From Actinomycetota bacterium (GTDB lineage Bacteria; Actinomycetota; Actinomycetes; Mycobacteriales; Mycobacteriaceae): DNA of 55,286 bases. The notes below the pieces were generated by a model. It had not been told where the DNA came from and searched no databases. It was given only the letters and a program-made list of their open reading frames with translations. Every line of letters begins with the position of its first letter. The first letter of the stretch is position 1. Positions 54,354 to 55,286 of the stretch are shown here, piece after piece. Location of the stretch: contig JAFDWN010000038.1 in NCBI GenBank assembly GCA_018268465.1, positions 1 to 55,286 of the forward strand. Reading direction: 5' to 3'. The translations under genes and the position numbers were made by a program.

Positions 54354-55232
54354 TCAGATGTTGCACTGATCGGCGGGCAGATCGCTGTCGGACGGCGCGG
54401 CGCCGCCCGCATCGGACGTCTCCACGGCGGCAGGCATGCCGACGGTGTACGAGGTCATCGACAGCGAGCCGTAGGAGTGGCCGCCGACGAGCACGTCGAG
54501 CGCATCGGTGGCGGCCGCGGCCGTGCCCGCGACGTAGAGCATCGGGATGAAGTGGTCGGGGGTGGGCACGGCGGCCTGGTAGTCGCGATGGCCAAGCAGC
54601 TGCAGGGCGTCGGTCGGATCGCTGGTGAGCACGTCGCGCGCGGCGTCGTCGAATCGGGCGGCCCAGTCGAATCCGGTGTCGCCCAGTTGCCAGCTCATGG
54701 CGGCCAGGTTGTGCACGATGTTGCCGCTGCCGACGATGAGTACGCCGCGTTCGCGCAGCGCCGAGAGCCGCGCACCGAGGTCGAGGTGGTAGTCCAGCGG
54801 CTTGTAGGCGTTGATGGACAGCTGAACGACGGGGATGGTGGCATCCGGGAAGGTGTGTGTCAGCACCGACCAGGTGCCGTGGTCGATACCCCAGCTGTCC
54901 ATATCGGCGCCCACCCACGTCGGCTTGACGATCTCGGCGATCTCGTCGGCCAGTTCCGGAAGGCCGGGTGCGGGATACTCGACGTCGAACAACTCCTGGG
55001 GGAAACCGTAGAAGTCGTGAATGGTCCGCGGCCGGGGCATGGCAGTCACCGCCGTCGCGTTGATGTACCAGTGCGCGCTGACGACCAGAATGGCGCGCGG
55101 ACGCGGCACTGCTTCGCCGAATGCCCGCCATGCGGCGGTGTACCTGTTCACCTCCAGCGCGTTCATCGGGCTGCCGTGGCCGATGAACGCGGCGGGCATC
55201 GTCGCCGTCGGCTGAGCGGACTGGTCGGGCAT
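54354..55232 (-). CDS. LigB-type extradiol dioxygenase (DODA/YgiD-like)
   Basis: A 292-residue class III extradiol ring-cleavage dioxygenase of the 4,5-DOPA dioxygenase/YgiD type. FIGHGSPMNALE, VVSAHWYI, IDHGTWSVL, GSGNIVHNL and TPDHFIPMLY carry the His residues expected to bind the metal. An AAGGGAG site lies six bases before the ATG at 55232. The family cleaves catechol-like rings; the natural substrate is unknown. Confidence 0.9.
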   Translation of the reverse strand: MPDQSAQPTATMPAAFIGHGSPMNALEVNRYTAAWRAFGEAVPRPRAILVVSAHWYINATAVTAMPRPRTIHDFYGFPQELFDVEYPAPGLPELADEIAEIVKPTWVGADMDSWGIDHGTWSVLTHTFPDATIPVVQLSINAYKPLDYHLDLGARLSALRERGVLIVGSGNIVHNLAAMSWQLGDTGFDWAARFDDAARDVLTSDPTDALQLLGHRDYQAAVPTPDHFIPMLYVAGTAAAATDALDVLVGGHSYGSLSMTSYTVGMPAAVETSDAGGAAPSDSDLPADQCNI

Positions 55233-55286
55233 TCCGACTCCCTTCTGGACTCGCTCAACCTTAACCTCGATCCACGGATCGGCTGT

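Overview
The window looks like chromosomal DNA of a fast-growing mycobacterium (Mycolicibacterium, M. smegmatis-like). It is uniformly high-GC, uses many GTG starts and tightly overlapping stop/start junctions, and carries several families typical of that genus: a GAF/Fis regulator beside a propane-monooxygenase-type accessory set, a DHA2-type MFS exporter, DUF5995 and a CGNR finger protein. The genus is inferred from gene content and style. No rRNA, tRNA, CRISPR array, insertion sequence or prophage gene was seen.

Positions 1-8380 hold an acyl-CoA dehydrogenase, a LysR regulator divergent from an amidase, a rhomboid protease with an N-terminal zinc-binding segment, a FGGY sugar kinase, and a SorC regulator followed by an SDR dehydrogenase. 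Positions 8533-17379 are one continuous, mostly overlapping operon: zinc polyol dehydrogenase, Tat-type lipoprotein binding protein, two permeases, two different ATPases, a DhaK-DhaL fusion kinase and an RpiB-type isomerase. Together with the SDR and SorC genes this matches the tetritol (D-threitol, L-threitol, erythritol) catabolic loci described in M. smegmatis. The route would be polyol uptake, oxidation to erythrulose, phosphorylation, and isomerisation to erythrose 4-phosphate. Three related 12-bp palindromes lie between the divergent SorC and dehydrogenase genes. Both ATPases have Glu where the Q-loop Gln is expected.

Positions 17481-20612 hold a predicted zinc peptidase with an HExxH motif, a small partner protein resembling effector-associated components of conflict systems, and a membrane-anchored esterase. 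An EamA transporter follows. A polyamine-type ABC operon (potA-potD-potB-potC order, minus strand, 21686-25877) is flanked by inverted repeats sharing a TTTTGCA core, and its ATPase gene appears to start at CTG. Then come a 14-helix MFS exporter, a P1/DmpA-family peptidase and an NCS1 permease.

Positions 30287-34840 contain a GAF-AAA-Fis activator (MimR/PrmR-like) facing an amidohydrolase, a DUF59 protein and a zinc alcohol dehydrogenase. These are the accessory genes of propane/acetone monooxygenase operons, but no monooxygenase gene is present. After that come a PsiE-like membrane protein with a 12-codon coupled leader ORF, a cupin, an MgtA-type P-type ATPase, a PatB/MalY aminotransferase, a DinB-like protein, and an MFS importer divergent from a CGNR regulator with an inverted repeat at its start. 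deoC follows.

Positions 43269-47757 are a four-gene minus-strand operon: an astacin-like metzincin with a PPC domain, a LodA-type CTQ oxidase, its LodB-type flavoprotein maturation partner, and an unknown His-rich protein. A DUF5995 gene diverges from it. Positions 48908-52076 are a complete URC-type uracil catabolism operon (URC1/GTP cyclohydrolase II-like, URC4/DUF1688, uracil phosphoribosyltransferase). The window ends with an SDR, an HpxO-type FAD urate hydroxylase starting at TTG, and a LigB-type DODA dioxygenase. Compact hairpins at several convergent gene ends look like bidirectional terminators.
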